Positions 28,407-36,944 of a DNA stretch of 64,000 bases are shown here, in pieces. Made by a program: the position numbers and the translations under genes. Source of the DNA: Silicimonas sp. Its GTDB lineage: Bacteria; Pseudomonadota; Alphaproteobacteria; Rhodobacterales; Rhodobacteraceae. The notes under the pieces were generated by a model, which was given only the letters and a program-made list of their open reading frames with translations, searched no databases and was not told where the DNA came from. The stretch is from positions 35,100-99,099 of the forward strand of contig JAJEGW010000059.1 of assembly GCA_022819605.1 (NCBI GenBank), written 5' to 3'. Positions within the stretch are counted from its first letter, which is position 1; the number at the start of each line of letters is the position of its first letter.

Positions 28407-30449
28407 TCAGTGTCCCTTCACGTCGATGACAAGGTTGCCCCACGGGTCTGTCGTGGCCCGGTCACCGGGAAAGATCAGAACCGTCGTGTCCATCTGTTCG
28501 ACGATGGCGGGGCCTTCGATGACTTGTCCCTTGGACAGATCACTGCGGCTGAACAGCGGCGTTTCGATCCGTTCAGTGCCTTCGAACAGTGTCATGCGGT
28601 GTCCGTCGGGTGTTGCGGGGGCGGTCTCCGGCGCCATCGGAAGTTCAGGCTCTTCCAATTTGCCAATGGCTTTGACGGCCACGTTCACGATCTGAACCGC
28701 TTCGCTTTCCGAGGCAAATCCATAGGTGAACTCGTGCGCAATGAGGAACGCTCTCGTGAGGTCGGCGATCAGGGCATCGTCGTCCTTGGCCAGATCCAAT
28801 TCGAGAGAGAGTTCGTAATTCTGACCGAAATTGCGTGCGCCTACAGTCCATACCCTGCGCTGCAGGTGGCTGGGCACGTCTTCTGACGCGAACCACTCGG
28901 TTGAACGTGCGTCCAATTCCGCGGCGGCATAGCGGAGTTTGGCGATACCTGTCTTGTTGAGCCCTGAAAGCGTGGTCACGACGAAATCGGTGGACAGAGA
29001 GGCGTTGAGCGCCCCTTCGGCACAAAGGATGCCCGGATCCGGGGGGACGACGACTTGCGGGATGCCAAGATCTCGCGCGACCTCGGTTGCAAAAAGCGCG
29101 CCTGCACCGCCATAGACGAACAGAGAGAAATCGCCGGGGTGATGCCCGCGTTCGACCGAGATTGATCGAATGGCCTTCACCATGGTCGCTGCGGCTACGC
29201 GCAGGATACCAAGCGCGGCCTCGTCAGCGGCGACGCCGAGCCTTTCCGCCAGCGCGGTAATGCCCAGAACGGCAAGTTCCGACTTGACGGGCATGCGTCC
29301 GGCAAGCAGGGACTCGCTGTTGAGACGGCCCAGCATGACATTCGCATCCGTCACGGTAACTTCGGTGCCGCCCAGGTCATAGCAAAGCGGCCCCGGTACG
29401 GCGCCGGCGCTTTGCGGCCCGACTTTCAGGAGGTCGTCGCGGTCAATCCAGGCGATGGAGCCGCCGCCGGCACCGACCGCGTTCACGTCCAGCGCCGGGA
29501 TGCGGACCGGAAATCCTGCAAGTTCGCGTTCGTTCACCTCGATCGCATTTCCGTCCTTCAAAAGGGCGACATCGGCCGAAGTGCCTCCGACATCGAGCGT
29601 GATGATATTTGCGAACCCGGCCGCCAGGGCGCGTCGCTGGGCGCCCTGCACGCCTGCTGCAGGACCGGACAGTGATGCACGCACCGGAAATTCCCTGGCC
29701 ATCCGGATCGACATCAGCCCGCCGGCGCTTTGACTTATCTTGACTTCGGAACCGATGCCAAGGTCAGCGACCGACTGCGTCAGGCGGTCGAGGTAGGATC
29801 CGATGATCGTGATCAGGGCGGCATTCAGGACCGTCGTGGAAAACCGTTCGTACTCGCGGAATTCCGGATAGACATCCGACGAACAAAGCACCGAGACGTT
29901 CCCTGGAAGCGCCTCTCGCAGCAACGCTGCCGCACGCCGTTCGTCTTCGGGGAAGGCGTAGGAATGGAGGAAGCAAACGACCACGCAGTCCACGCATTCG
30001 TCGCCAAGCCGTGCTGCGACCGCAAGGACCGCGTTTTCGTCGAGCGGCACGTGAGCGCTTCCGTCGGCAAGCGTGCGCTGCGGCACGTCGATCCTGAGCC
30101 GGCGCTCGACCAGCGGGGCCGGGTGGTCGGAATGCATGTCGTAAACCGAGGGTCGTGTCTGCCGCCCAATTTCCAGAAGGTCACGGAAGCCCGCCGACGT
30201 GATCAGCGCCACCTTGCCGTGCTTGCGCTGGATCAGGGCGTTTGTGCCAACCGTCGTGCCATGGGCCAGCCGCCTGACCCCGTCGCCCGACAAGTCGTGC
30301 TGTCCCAGGATGGCGGACAGCCCGTCGACAATCGCGCGTTCCGGCGCGTCGGGAGTGGACGGCAGTTTGTGCAGCAAGAGATTTTGACCGTCATCGCGAT
30401 TGATCGCGATGTCGGTGAAAGTTCCGCCCACGTCTACGCCGATGTACAT
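28407..30449 (-). CDS. hyuA: Hydantoinase A / oxoprolinase family protein (HyuA)
   Basis: A 680-residue HyuA protein with the ASKHA-type ATP site: MYIGVDVGGTFTDIAI at the start and ITLDVGGTSADVALLK in the middle. The motifs RLAHGTTVGTNALIQRKH, GPAAGVQGA, DVNAVGAGGGSIAWID and VVPPDPGILCAEGAL match N-methylhydantoinase A. The ATG at 30449 lies inside the flavin-monooxygenase gene (16-bp overlap) and has a GGGGA ribosome site. With HyuB it forms an ATP-dependent amide/imide-opening enzyme; the ring substrate is unknown. Confidence 0.93.
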   Translation of the reverse strand: MYIGVDVGGTFTDIAINRDDGQNLLLHKLPSTPDAPERAIVDGLSAILGQHDLSGDGVRRLAHGTTVGTNALIQRKHGKVALITSAGFRDLLEIGRQTRPSVYDMHSDHPAPLVERRLRIDVPQRTLADGSAHVPLDENAVLAVAARLGDECVDCVVVCFLHSYAFPEDERRAAALLREALPGNVSVLCSSDVYPEFREYERFSTTVLNAALITIIGSYLDRLTQSVADLGIGSEVKISQSAGGLMSIRMAREFPVRASLSGPAAGVQGAQRRALAAGFANIITLDVGGTSADVALLKDGNAIEVNERELAGFPVRIPALDVNAVGAGGGSIAWIDRDDLLKVGPQSAGAVPGPLCYDLGGTEVTVTDANVMLGRLNSESLLAGRMPVKSELAVLGITALAERLGVAADEAALGILRVAAATMVKAIRSISVERGHHPGDFSLFVYGGAGALFATEVARDLGIPQVVVPPDPGILCAEGALNASLSTDFVVTTLSGLNKTGIAKLRYAAAELDARSTEWFASEDVPSHLQRRVWTVGARNFGQNYELSLELDLAKDDDALIADLTRAFLIAHEFTYGFASESEAVQIVNVAVKAIGKLEEPELPMAPETAPATPDGHRMTLFEGTERIETPLFSRSDLSKGQVIEGPAIVEQMDTTVLIFPGDRATTDPWGNLVIDVKGH

Positions 30450-31747
30450 TCGGTGATCCCCTTTCCCCGATACGACACGCAGACTGCGGAGGATTGCTTG
30501 AGAAAGGCCTGAACCTGGTCCGCGACAAGTCGCGCGTCTTCGTCCACTCCGTAGAGGATCCCCGACTTGCGCTTGGTCATCCAATTCAGTCCGCAAAAGA
30601 ACAGCCCATCAAGCGGACTCGCAGCACCTTCGGTTTTCGGATAGCCTAGGTCGTCTACCGGCACGCCGTCGATCCAGGAGAAGTCGTAGGCAAATCCGGT
30701 GGCCCAGATCACCGTGCCGATGCCGGCCTGATCCAGGTCAAGCGTCAGCGGCGACACCGGACGCAATTGGTCCGGGGCAATATGCCCCAGATCTTCGTTG
30801 CCTTTCGGGGCGTCGATGCCGTGGTCCTCGATGAAGCCGTCGGTCCGCGCGACAAGATCGTCGCAGAACCTGTCGGCCCACTCCAGGCTTTCATGCAGAT
30901 CGTCCTTGAATTTCAGCGTTCGTCCCCTGACGTCAATGAACCGGCCCAACAGATGCACGCCACGCTCGGCAAAGCGGTAAAGGCTGACCAGACCGCCGCC
31001 GTCGCGGCCCGTCAGATGCGGATCGCCGACAAAGCGCTGGCTGGGATCGTCCAGCATGTCGGGCGTGCGGTCGAGAAGTCCCATCACCTTTTGCCAGTGC
31101 AGCACGTCCTTGCCGCGATAGATGCGCGGCAAGCGGCCGGTGCGGGAGACGCAAAGAAACGTCTCGCGACCGGCGCGCAGGAAATCTTCGGTGATCTGAC
31201 AGCCTGTTTGGCCTGAGCCGACGATCATGACCGCACCATTGGCGGCCTGATCCGGGTTCTTGTAGTCTTCGGCATGAAGCTGGCGGATGTCTCCCGGAAG
31301 CGACTTGGAAACGGCAGGCAGCTTCGGGTATTGGTAGGTTGCGGTGGCAACGATGACTGCGCGCACGCGGATGCCACCCTGGTCCGTCGCGACGTGAAAT
31401 CCCTCGCCGTCCCTTTCGATCCTCCGGACCTCCACCCCGCTGGTCACGGGCGCGTTAAACGAGGCTGCCCAGTCCTTCAGATAGGCGACGAATTCGTCGC
31501 GATGCATGAAGCCATCCGGGTCGTCTCCTTCATAGGGGCGGCCAGGCAGGTTCACTGTCCAGTTCGGTGTCACCAGACAAAAGCTGTCCCATCTGTGGCG
31601 TTCCCAGGCGTGCCCCACGCCGCCGCGGTCCACGACGCGGTGAGGCACCCCTGCCTGCGTCAGATGGAAGCTTGCAGAAAGACCGCCCTGTCCCGCGCCT
31701 ACAATCAGGACGTCTTCTTCCCACTGGCTCACGCCGTCTCGCTCCAC
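30434..31747 (-). CDS. Flavin-containing monooxygenase-like oxidoreductase
   Basis: A 437-residue FAD/NADPH enzyme with GAGQGGLSASFHL (about 17-29, FAD site) and VGSGQTGCQITEDF (about 176-189, NADPH site). The segment HRWDSFCLVTPNW and the C-terminal ATGFAYDFSW motif are typical of the FMO/CzcO-like group, which N- or S-oxygenates soft nucleophiles. The start overlaps the DinB-like gene by 19 bp and the end overlaps hyuA by 16 bp, so the three are tightly coupled. The substrate is unknown; an N-oxygenation in a nitrogen-compound pathway is inference. Confidence 0.88.
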   Translation of the reverse strand: MERDGVSQWEEDVLIVGAGQGGLSASFHLTQAGVPHRVVDRGGVGHAWERHRWDSFCLVTPNWTVNLPGRPYEGDDPDGFMHRDEFVAYLKDWAASFNAPVTSGVEVRRIERDGEGFHVATDQGGIRVRAVIVATATYQYPKLPAVSKSLPGDIRQLHAEDYKNPDQAANGAVMIVGSGQTGCQITEDFLRAGRETFLCVSRTGRLPRIYRGKDVLHWQKVMGLLDRTPDMLDDPSQRFVGDPHLTGRDGGGLVSLYRFAERGVHLLGRFIDVRGRTLKFKDDLHESLEWADRFCDDLVARTDGFIEDHGIDAPKGNEDLGHIAPDQLRPVSPLTLDLDQAGIGTVIWATGFAYDFSWIDGVPVDDLGYPKTEGAASPLDGLFFCGLNWMTKRKSGILYGVDEDARLVADQVQAFLKQSSAVCVSYRGKGITECTSA

Positions 31748-32259
31748 TGATCGGTGTCGCCGCGACCGAATTTCACCACGTCAACCGGTGGCGGATAGTG
31801 CCCGGTTTCGCTGATCATCTGGTGCACCTGGCCGCGGTGATGGATCTGATGCTGGAAGAGATTGGTCAGGCACAGTTTCTTGGGCAGCGAGAAAATCTCT
31901 TCTTGATCCATGCCGACCGCCGTGAAGGTCAGATTTGCGTCGAGTTCGTCCTGGGTCATTCGCGCGCAGAAATCGGAGTACCAGACGTCGTTGGCGCGAT
32001 GTGCCGCCACAAGCGCGTCAAAGTCGTCATGGAGGACTTCGTCCAGGGTCGTGTAGGTGGTGGGCTTCTTTTCCAACCGCTCGCGATAGATCAGGTCGGC
32101 AAGCAATACGTGATTCATCGTGTTGTGAATCGATCGGAAAAAGGCTTTGCGGTCTTGCTTGCGTTCCTGGTCCGAAAGCTTGTGAAGCGCGTTGTAGATA
32201 CGGACATTTGCCCAAGCGTTGTAACGCGCAGCCGTTTCGACATCCAAAAGCTCTGCCAT
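31729..32259 (-). CDS. DinB family protein
   Basis: A 176-residue four-helix DinB-fold protein. The family pattern is clear: NAWANVRIYNALHKL at the N-terminus, MNHVLLADLIYRERL (first metal His) and the HQIHHRGQVHQMI helix carrying the other two His ligands. Members are metal-binding hydrolases or thiol transferases (bacillithiol, mycothiol or glutathione dependent). In this operon it may handle a reactive intermediate. A ribosome site (AGGGGACAGGA) precedes the ATG. Confidence 0.88.
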   Translation of the reverse strand: MAELLDVETAARYNAWANVRIYNALHKLSDQERKQDRKAFFRSIHNTMNHVLLADLIYRERLEKKPTTYTTLDEVLHDDFDALVAAHRANDVWYSDFCARMTQDELDANLTFTAVGMDQEEIFSLPKKLCLTNLFQHQIHHRGQVHQMISETGHYPPPVDVVKFGRGDTDQWSETA

Positions 32260-32325
32260 GTTCCTGTCCCCTGGTGAGTGGGCGCATCGCCGTCCTGCAA
32301 GGCGAGCAGCGCCAGTTGCAGTCCG

Positions 32326-32634
32326 CTATGCTCCGCCACCCTGAGCGCGCACGTCGTATTCCACCGGGTCAGGATTTCCGCCCGGCAAGTACATGTGCTC
32401 AAACATGTCGATGATGTACTGCAGGTCCGGGCTTTCAACGAAGGCAGCGTAACCCTCGCGATCCGCCCAAACCGTGAACGCGATACGCTGAGGGTCCTCT
32501 GGCGTGGCCAGAAGCATCGCGCGAACGAAGCCTGCGTGCGACTGCATGATCGGCACCGCGCCCGATTCGAACAGCTCCGCGTCCTCGCCCCAATACTCGG
32601 GCTTGCACTTCCAATACGACATTCTGACATACAC
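32326..32634 (-). CDS. Antibiotic-biosynthesis-monooxygenase-type (ABM) small protein
   Basis: A 102-residue protein of dimeric alpha+beta barrel type (ABM/NIPSNAP-like): MSYWKCKPEYWGE at the start, then SHAGFVRAMLLATPEDPQRIAFTVW and YIIDMFEHMY. I begin at the GTG at 32634 because AAGGAG lies 9 bases upstream; an ATG four codons later is an alternative. It is the first gene of the minus-strand operon (ABM, DinB, FMO, hyuA, hyuB, GntR) and is preceded by the direct-repeat element at 32667-32685. A catalytic or damage-control role is guessed from the fold only. Confidence 0.78.
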   Translation of the reverse strand: MYVRMSYWKCKPEYWGEDAELFESGAVPIMQSHAGFVRAMLLATPEDPQRIAFTVWADREGYAAFVESPDLQYIIDMFEHMYLPGGNPDPVEYDVRAQGGGA

Positions 32635-32666
32635 TGCGGTGGTCTCCTTCCAGTGAATCGATCCCA

Positions 32667-32685
32667 GATATATTGAAGATATATT
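32667..32685. promoter_or_regulatory. Direct-repeat operator A
   Basis: GATATATT GAA GATATATT: two 8-bp repeats spaced 11 bp apart, about one helical turn. The element sits between the divergent ABM operon (start 32634) and the hydrolase-TRAP operon (start 32756). Nearly the same sequence occurs at 36904-36922 and 41718-41736. The AT-rich motif stands out in this GC-rich DNA. The local GntR regulator is the likely binder. Confidence 0.75.
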
Positions 32686-32755
32686 TTGGTTGCAATGCAC
32701 ATTCCCCTGACTTACCGTGCCTCAGGGCGCTCTCTTTTGGGGGACAAATCCGGCC

Positions 32756-33613
32756 ATGGCGGACAAGGTTTACGGCGAGTTCACGCAAGAAGAACTCGAT
32801 TACGAATACGACATGCGCGTGCGCTGCCCGCATTTCGCGGAGACCTTCGAGTCGATGACGCCTCACAACGAGCGTGTGGTCTCAAAATTCGAATGCCAGC
32901 TCGATGTCCCCTTCGGCAAAAGCGATCTTGAAAGGCTTGACGTCTGGCCAGGGCGCGGCGGGTCGCCCATCCTCCTGTTCATCCACGGAGGTTACTGGAG
33001 GGCCTTCGACAAGGACATGTTCCGATTTGTCGCCGAACGGTTTGTCGAGGCTGGAGCAGCGGTCGTTCTGAACAACTATGATCTTTGCCCGAATGTCACG
33101 ATGGACGCGATTGCCGAGCAGAACCGCCAGGCATTGAAGTGGATCTATGACAACGCCGCCAGGATCCGGGGCGACGCCGGACGCATCCACGTCACTGGCC
33201 ATTCGGCGGGCGGCCATCTGACCGGCATTCTCCTGGCGACCAGTTGGGAGGAGTACGGGCTGCCCTTCGATGTGGTGAACGGTGCTGTGCCGCTTAGCGG
33301 CCTGTTCGATCTGGAACCTTTGCGGCTTTCCTATCTCAATGCCGATCTGAAGATGGACGGCGAGACGTCGCGCCGGAACAGCCCGATCCACCGCTTGCCG
33401 AAATGGATGCCCCCGACGGTGATTGCTGTCGGCGGTGGCGAAACCAGCGAATTCCGCCGTCAGTCGCGGATTTACACGGACACATGTCGGGATGCCGGGT
33501 TCGAGGCAAGCTACCTTGAAGTCGGCAACCACGACCATGTGAACGTGGTGGGGGAATACCGCAATCGTTTGAGCCCGCTCACGGCAGCGCTGTTTTCCCA
33601 AATGGGACTCTGA
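32756..33613 (+). CDS. Alpha/beta hydrolase, arylformamidase (kynurenine formamidase)-like
   Basis: A 285-residue serine hydrolase with HGGYWRAFDKDMF (oxyanion HGG motif) and the nucleophile elbow GHSAGGH, as in BD-FAE/kynurenine formamidase proteins. The C-terminal GNHDHVNVV supplies the probable catalytic His. The ATG at 32756 is chosen over the GTG at 32717; GGGGGA lies upstream. It is the first gene of the plus-strand operon with the TRAP transporter, downstream of operator A. Formamide or ester hydrolysis in the same pathway as the dimethylformamidase-like enzyme is plausible but unproven. Confidence 0.87.
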   Translation: MADKVYGEFTQEELDYEYDMRVRCPHFAETFESMTPHNERVVSKFECQLDVPFGKSDLERLDVWPGRGGSPILLFIHGGYWRAFDKDMFRFVAERFVEAGAAVVLNNYDLCPNVTMDAIAEQNRQALKWIYDNAARIRGDAGRIHVTGHSAGGHLTGILLATSWEEYGLPFDVVNGAVPLSGLFDLEPLRLSYLNADLKMDGETSRRNSPIHRLPKWMPPTVIAVGGGETSEFRRQSRIYTDTCRDAGFEASYLEVGNHDHVNVVGEYRNRLSPLTAALFSQMGL

Positions 33614-33660
33614 CCAAAGCCGGTCAGGCAAAATCAACATCAAGGAGTAGGAAACCGAAC

Positions 33661-34674
33661 ATGAAAATGCCGAAAAAGATGCTCTATGCGACTTTCGCAT
33701 CCATAAGCCTGGCGCTTGGTGCGCCAGCGCAAGCTCAGGAAGTGGCATGGGACATGCCGAACGAATACGGCGAATCGTCCATTTCTGGTGAAGCGGACAA
33801 GATCTTCGCCGCACGTCTTGCGAAAAACAGCGACGGCCGCATTCAGATCACCAATCACTTCGGCGGGTCGCTTGGCTACAAGTCCAAGGACCACTGGGCC
33901 GCGGTTGAGGACCAGGCCGTCCAGATCGCCTCGACCTACACCGGGGTGTTTACCGGATTTGATCCGGTGTTCCTGATGAACAACCTGCCGTTCATGGCTA
34001 CGAACCCGCAGCAATCCAAGGCATTGATCGATGCAGCGCGCCCGTACTATGCCGAGGCATTTGCAAAGGGGAACCAGCTTCTTCTCTTGGCCGAACCTTG
34101 GACGCCTGTCGGCCTTTGGACGAAGCGCCCGGTCGCGTCGGCCGCGGACATGAAGGGCATGAAGGTCCGCACCTATGACAAGAACGGCACCGTGACGCTC
34201 AAGGAGCTTGGTGCCGCGGCGATCCAGATGAGCTGGGCTGACGTGGTGCCGGCGCTGTCAACCAATGCCATCGAGGCAGTGCTTACGTCGGAAGAGGGCG
34301 GTCTTTCGGCGAAGTTCGAAGAATACCTGGACCACTACCACTACCTCAACTTCACGATGGGCTCGAACATGGTGCACATGAACAAGGACGTGTTCGACGG
34401 ACTTCCCGAAGACCTTCAGCAAGTCGTGCTGGATACGGCGAAGGAAGTCGAAGACGAACTTTGGGCAGCTTCCCAGGCCCGGATCGACTTGAACGTGCAG
34501 CGCCTGAAAGACGCCAATGTCAAGGCAATCCGCGACGTGCCCGACAGCTTCGTCGACGAACTCAAGACAGCGGCCCAAGTCGCCATTGATGAATGGCGCG
34601 CGCAGATCGGTGAGGAGCTCGCGGACGAAATTCTTGCGGCATACCAAAAGCAGCTGGAAATGGTTGCCAACTAG
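33661..34674 (+). CDS. TRAP transporter solute-binding protein (DctP family)
   Basis: Periplasmic binding protein (337 residues) with a signal peptide ending near AQAQE (residue 26). The mature part contains GGSLGYKSKDHWAAVED and GLWTKRPVASAADMKGMKVRTY; the conserved Arg of this last segment contacts a carboxylate in most DctP proteins. AAGGAG precedes the ATG. The ligand is therefore probably a carboxylate, taken up with Na+ or H+ together with the two membrane proteins that follow. Confidence 0.92.
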   Translation: MKMPKKMLYATFASISLALGAPAQAQEVAWDMPNEYGESSISGEADKIFAARLAKNSDGRIQITNHFGGSLGYKSKDHWAAVEDQAVQIASTYTGVFTGFDPVFLMNNLPFMATNPQQSKALIDAARPYYAEAFAKGNQLLLLAEPWTPVGLWTKRPVASAADMKGMKVRTYDKNGTVTLKELGAAAIQMSWADVVPALSTNAIEAVLTSEEGGLSAKFEEYLDHYHYLNFTMGSNMVHMNKDVFDGLPEDLQQVVLDTAKEVEDELWAASQARIDLNVQRLKDANVKAIRDVPDSFVDELKTAAQVAIDEWRAQIGEELADEILAAYQKQLEMVAN

Positions 34675-34698
34675 AAGTGACCAGAGCAAAGAATTGAA

Positions 34699-34725
34699 GG
34701 TCGCCGTTCCGACGGGACGGCGACC
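34699..34725 (+). terminator. Perfect 9-bp hairpin between dctP and dctQ
   Basis: GGTCGCCGT (34699-34707) and ACGGCGACC (34717-34725) pair perfectly across a 9-nt loop, followed by CTCTCTTA. It lies 24 bases after the dctP-type stop. As in many TRAP operons it likely lowers transcription of the membrane genes relative to the binding protein. Confidence 0.75.
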
Positions 34726-34752
34726 CTCTCTTACTGGGCACACAGGGGCGCA

Positions 34753-35283
34753 ATGACCTGGATTCACCGCCTGTCCACTTTCATCAACCGGTTGGGGATG
34801 CTGGTCGCCGTGCTGATCTTGCTGGCGATGACCGGGCTAATCCTGACAGAAGTGGTGATGAGGACCTTTTTCGCCGCATCGACGCACATGGCGGACGAAC
34901 TCGTGGGCTACGGCATTGGTGCGATGAGCTTTCTGGCTCTTGGTCAATCGCTGGAAAAGGGAACGCTGATCCGCATGAACCTGCTCCTGGCCTCGCTCAG
35001 CAGCAAGGGGCGTGTACGCTGGTTTCTGGAAATCGTCTGCATCTGCTTCGGCATCTTCAGCTGCGGCATGGCATGCTGGTTCTTCACTCGGAACGTCTTG
35101 CGCAACTATGAACGGGGCTACGTCTCCGAAACCGTAGCGCAGGTGCCGCTCTGGCTGCCCGAGAGCTTTGTCTCGATCGGGCTGGGAATCCTGCTGCTGC
35201 AGTTCCTGTCCTACCTGTTGAAAGTCCTGATGCGCGAGGCTGATCTCTCATCGAAGAAGGCCGCCGAGCTGGGGCTGGAGTAG
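34753..35283 (+). CDS. TRAP transporter small permease (DctQ family)
   Basis: A 176-residue membrane protein with four predicted helices (about 14-36, 47-70, 88-112, 133-157). The segments MTGLILTEVVMRTFF and ADELVGYGIGAMSFLALG are typical of the 4-TM DctQ subunit. It pairs with the large DctM subunit encoded 4 bp downstream. Confidence 0.9.
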   Translation: MTWIHRLSTFINRLGMLVAVLILLAMTGLILTEVVMRTFFAASTHMADELVGYGIGAMSFLALGQSLEKGTLIRMNLLLASLSSKGRVRWFLEIVCICFGIFSCGMACWFFTRNVLRNYERGYVSETVAQVPLWLPESFVSIGLGILLLQFLSYLLKVLMREADLSSKKAAELGLE

Positions 35284-35287
35284 GCCG

Positions 35288-36595
35288 ATGTGGGAAATCG
35301 TCCTGGCGTTTGCCGTTTTCGGCTTTCTCGCATTCTACCTCGGGATCGGGACCTGGATTTTTGTCGCCCTTCTGATGGTCGCGTTGACATCGCTGACGCT
35401 GCTTCTGGACTTTCCGCTGGCCCGCGTCGGCTCGATCATGAAGGGAACGATGTGGCGAACCGCCAGCACGTGGGAACTCGCCGCCATTCCGATGTTCATC
35501 TTCATGGGCGAAATCATGTTCCGGACGGACGTGTCCGACAGGCTGTTCAGGGGTCTTTCTCCTTGGACGAACCTGATCCCGGGCAAGCTGCTGCACTGCA
35601 ATGTTGTCGGGTGCACTCTCTTCGCTGCCGTCAGCGGGTCAAGCACCGCGACCACCGCCACGGTCGGCAAGATCACGATGGCGGAACTGCAACGCCGTGG
35701 CTACGACAGCCGAATCGCGACCGGATCGCTTGCTGGAGCCGGCAGCCTGGGTCTGATGATCCCGCCGTCCATTTCGATGATCATCTACGGCGTACTGGCC
35801 GAACAGTCGATCACGGGCCTCTTCGCCGCCGGCATCCTGCCGGGCCTGCTGATATCGGGGCTTTACTCGGGATACATCGTCTTTCGAGCGTGGAGTTCTC
35901 CGATCACGGGCGAGAGCGAGGACGTGCGCTACTCCGTGATGGATTTCGCCAAGAGCCTGCTCGACCTGGCGCCCATTCTGGCCTTGATGGTCATCATTCT
36001 GGGCGGAATCTACAGCGGCGTGACCACCCCGTCCGAGGCGGCGGCACTTGGATTTGCCGCCTCGATCGTCCTGGTGGCCTTGCTTGGGCAGTTTTCCTGG
36101 GCCGTCTTTGTCGATGCGCTGACCGGGGCAACGCGGATCACCTGCATGGTAGTCACGATTCTTGTTGCGGCAAGCTTCATGTCTTCGAGCATGGCCTACC
36201 TGCATGTCCCGCAAGAGGTCGCCAAGCTTCTGGCCGCTATGGATTTGGGGCCGATGGGCATCGTCATCCTGATCGGCGTGTTCTACATCTTGCTTGGCAT
36301 GTTCCTGGACGGGCTGTCGATCATGGTCATGACGCTTCCGATCACGCTGCCCATCGTCGTGGCCGCAGGCTGGGACCCGATCTGGTTCGGCATTTTCCTC
36401 ATCATCATGATCGAGCTTGGGCTGATCACGCCGCCCATCGGCTTCAACCTGTTCGTGCTGCAGGGCATTACCGGCAAGTCCATCGGCGAAATTGCCCGAG
36501 GTGCCGTCCCGTTCTTCTTCCTGATGTTGCTCGCGGCAATCATCATCACGTTGTTTCCCCGGATCGTGCTTTGGTTGCCGGACGTCATTCTCTGA
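35288..36595 (+). CDS. TRAP transporter large permease (DctM family)
   Basis: A 435-residue membrane subunit with about 12 helices. Characteristic parts are IFMGEIMFRTDV, AVSGSSTATTATVG, GSLGLMIPPSISMIIYGVL, SSSMAYLHVPQEVAKLL and LITPPIGFNLFVLQG. It forms the ion-driven transport domain with DctQ. It follows the DctQ gene by 4 bp and closes the operon. A 349-bp gap carrying operator B follows. Confidence 0.92.
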   Translation: MWEIVLAFAVFGFLAFYLGIGTWIFVALLMVALTSLTLLLDFPLARVGSIMKGTMWRTASTWELAAIPMFIFMGEIMFRTDVSDRLFRGLSPWTNLIPGKLLHCNVVGCTLFAAVSGSSTATTATVGKITMAELQRRGYDSRIATGSLAGAGSLGLMIPPSISMIIYGVLAEQSITGLFAAGILPGLLISGLYSGYIVFRAWSSPITGESEDVRYSVMDFAKSLLDLAPILALMVIILGGIYSGVTTPSEAAALGFAASIVLVALLGQFSWAVFVDALTGATRITCMVVTILVAASFMSSSMAYLHVPQEVAKLLAAMDLGPMGIVILIGVFYILLGMFLDGLSIMVMTLPITLPIVVAAGWDPIWFGIFLIIMIELGLITPPIGFNLFVLQGITGKSIGEIARGAVPFFFLMLLAAIIITLFPRIVLWLPDVIL

Positions 36596-36944
36596 TCCGA
36601 CATGTCGGGCACCGCCGAGCGGGCAGTGGGTGCGGGGCCGGAGGCCGGAGGTCTTCGCCTCTGCCTGAAGGCTTTCGCCAGATGTGCGCCGCAGCGCACC
36701 CTTGGCCGCCGCCTCCGATCATGATGAGGTCGCAGGAAGGTTTCGGACAGGCCTTCTCCACCAGGTCGGGCGATGCGCATTGCCGCCTGTCACGGCCGAC
36801 GAAAGCAACGAGAATGCGGAACACTTGGACACATCCGACCTTCTGTGGGAATTTATTTGGGACGGCTGGCGAAATTTCCGTTGTGCCGAGTCACGCTGCG
36901 TATAATATATCTAAAATATATCTGGGCGAATGAGGCGAACATCC
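36596..36944. other. Intergenic, 349 bp, promoter region of the flavoenzyme operon
   Basis: No gene. The last 45 bases carry operator B. A TATAAT (36901-36906) overlaps the element and could be a -10; the best upstream -35 match (TTGTGC, 36881) has a short 14-bp spacer. Confidence 0.6.
36904..36922. promoter_or_regulatory. Direct-repeat operator B
   Basis: AATATATC TAA AATATATC on the plus strand, which is GATATATT-N3-GATATATT on the minus strand; same repeat and 11-bp period as operators A and C, here in reverse orientation. It lies 22 bases upstream of the flavoenzyme ATG and overlaps a TATAAT, so bound protein would probably block the promoter. Confidence 0.75.

Noticed and set aside
28407..30449. 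Assigning HyuA specifically as 5-oxoprolinase or acetone carboxylase
   Set aside because: HyuA/HyuB are present without the small third subunit of acetone carboxylase, and family-level sequence does not separate hydantoinase from oxoprolinase.
35290..36933. 547-codon plus-strand frame overlapping the TRAP large permease
   Set aside because: It is the +1 shadow of DctM, with no membrane helices; the DctM frame has all family motifs.
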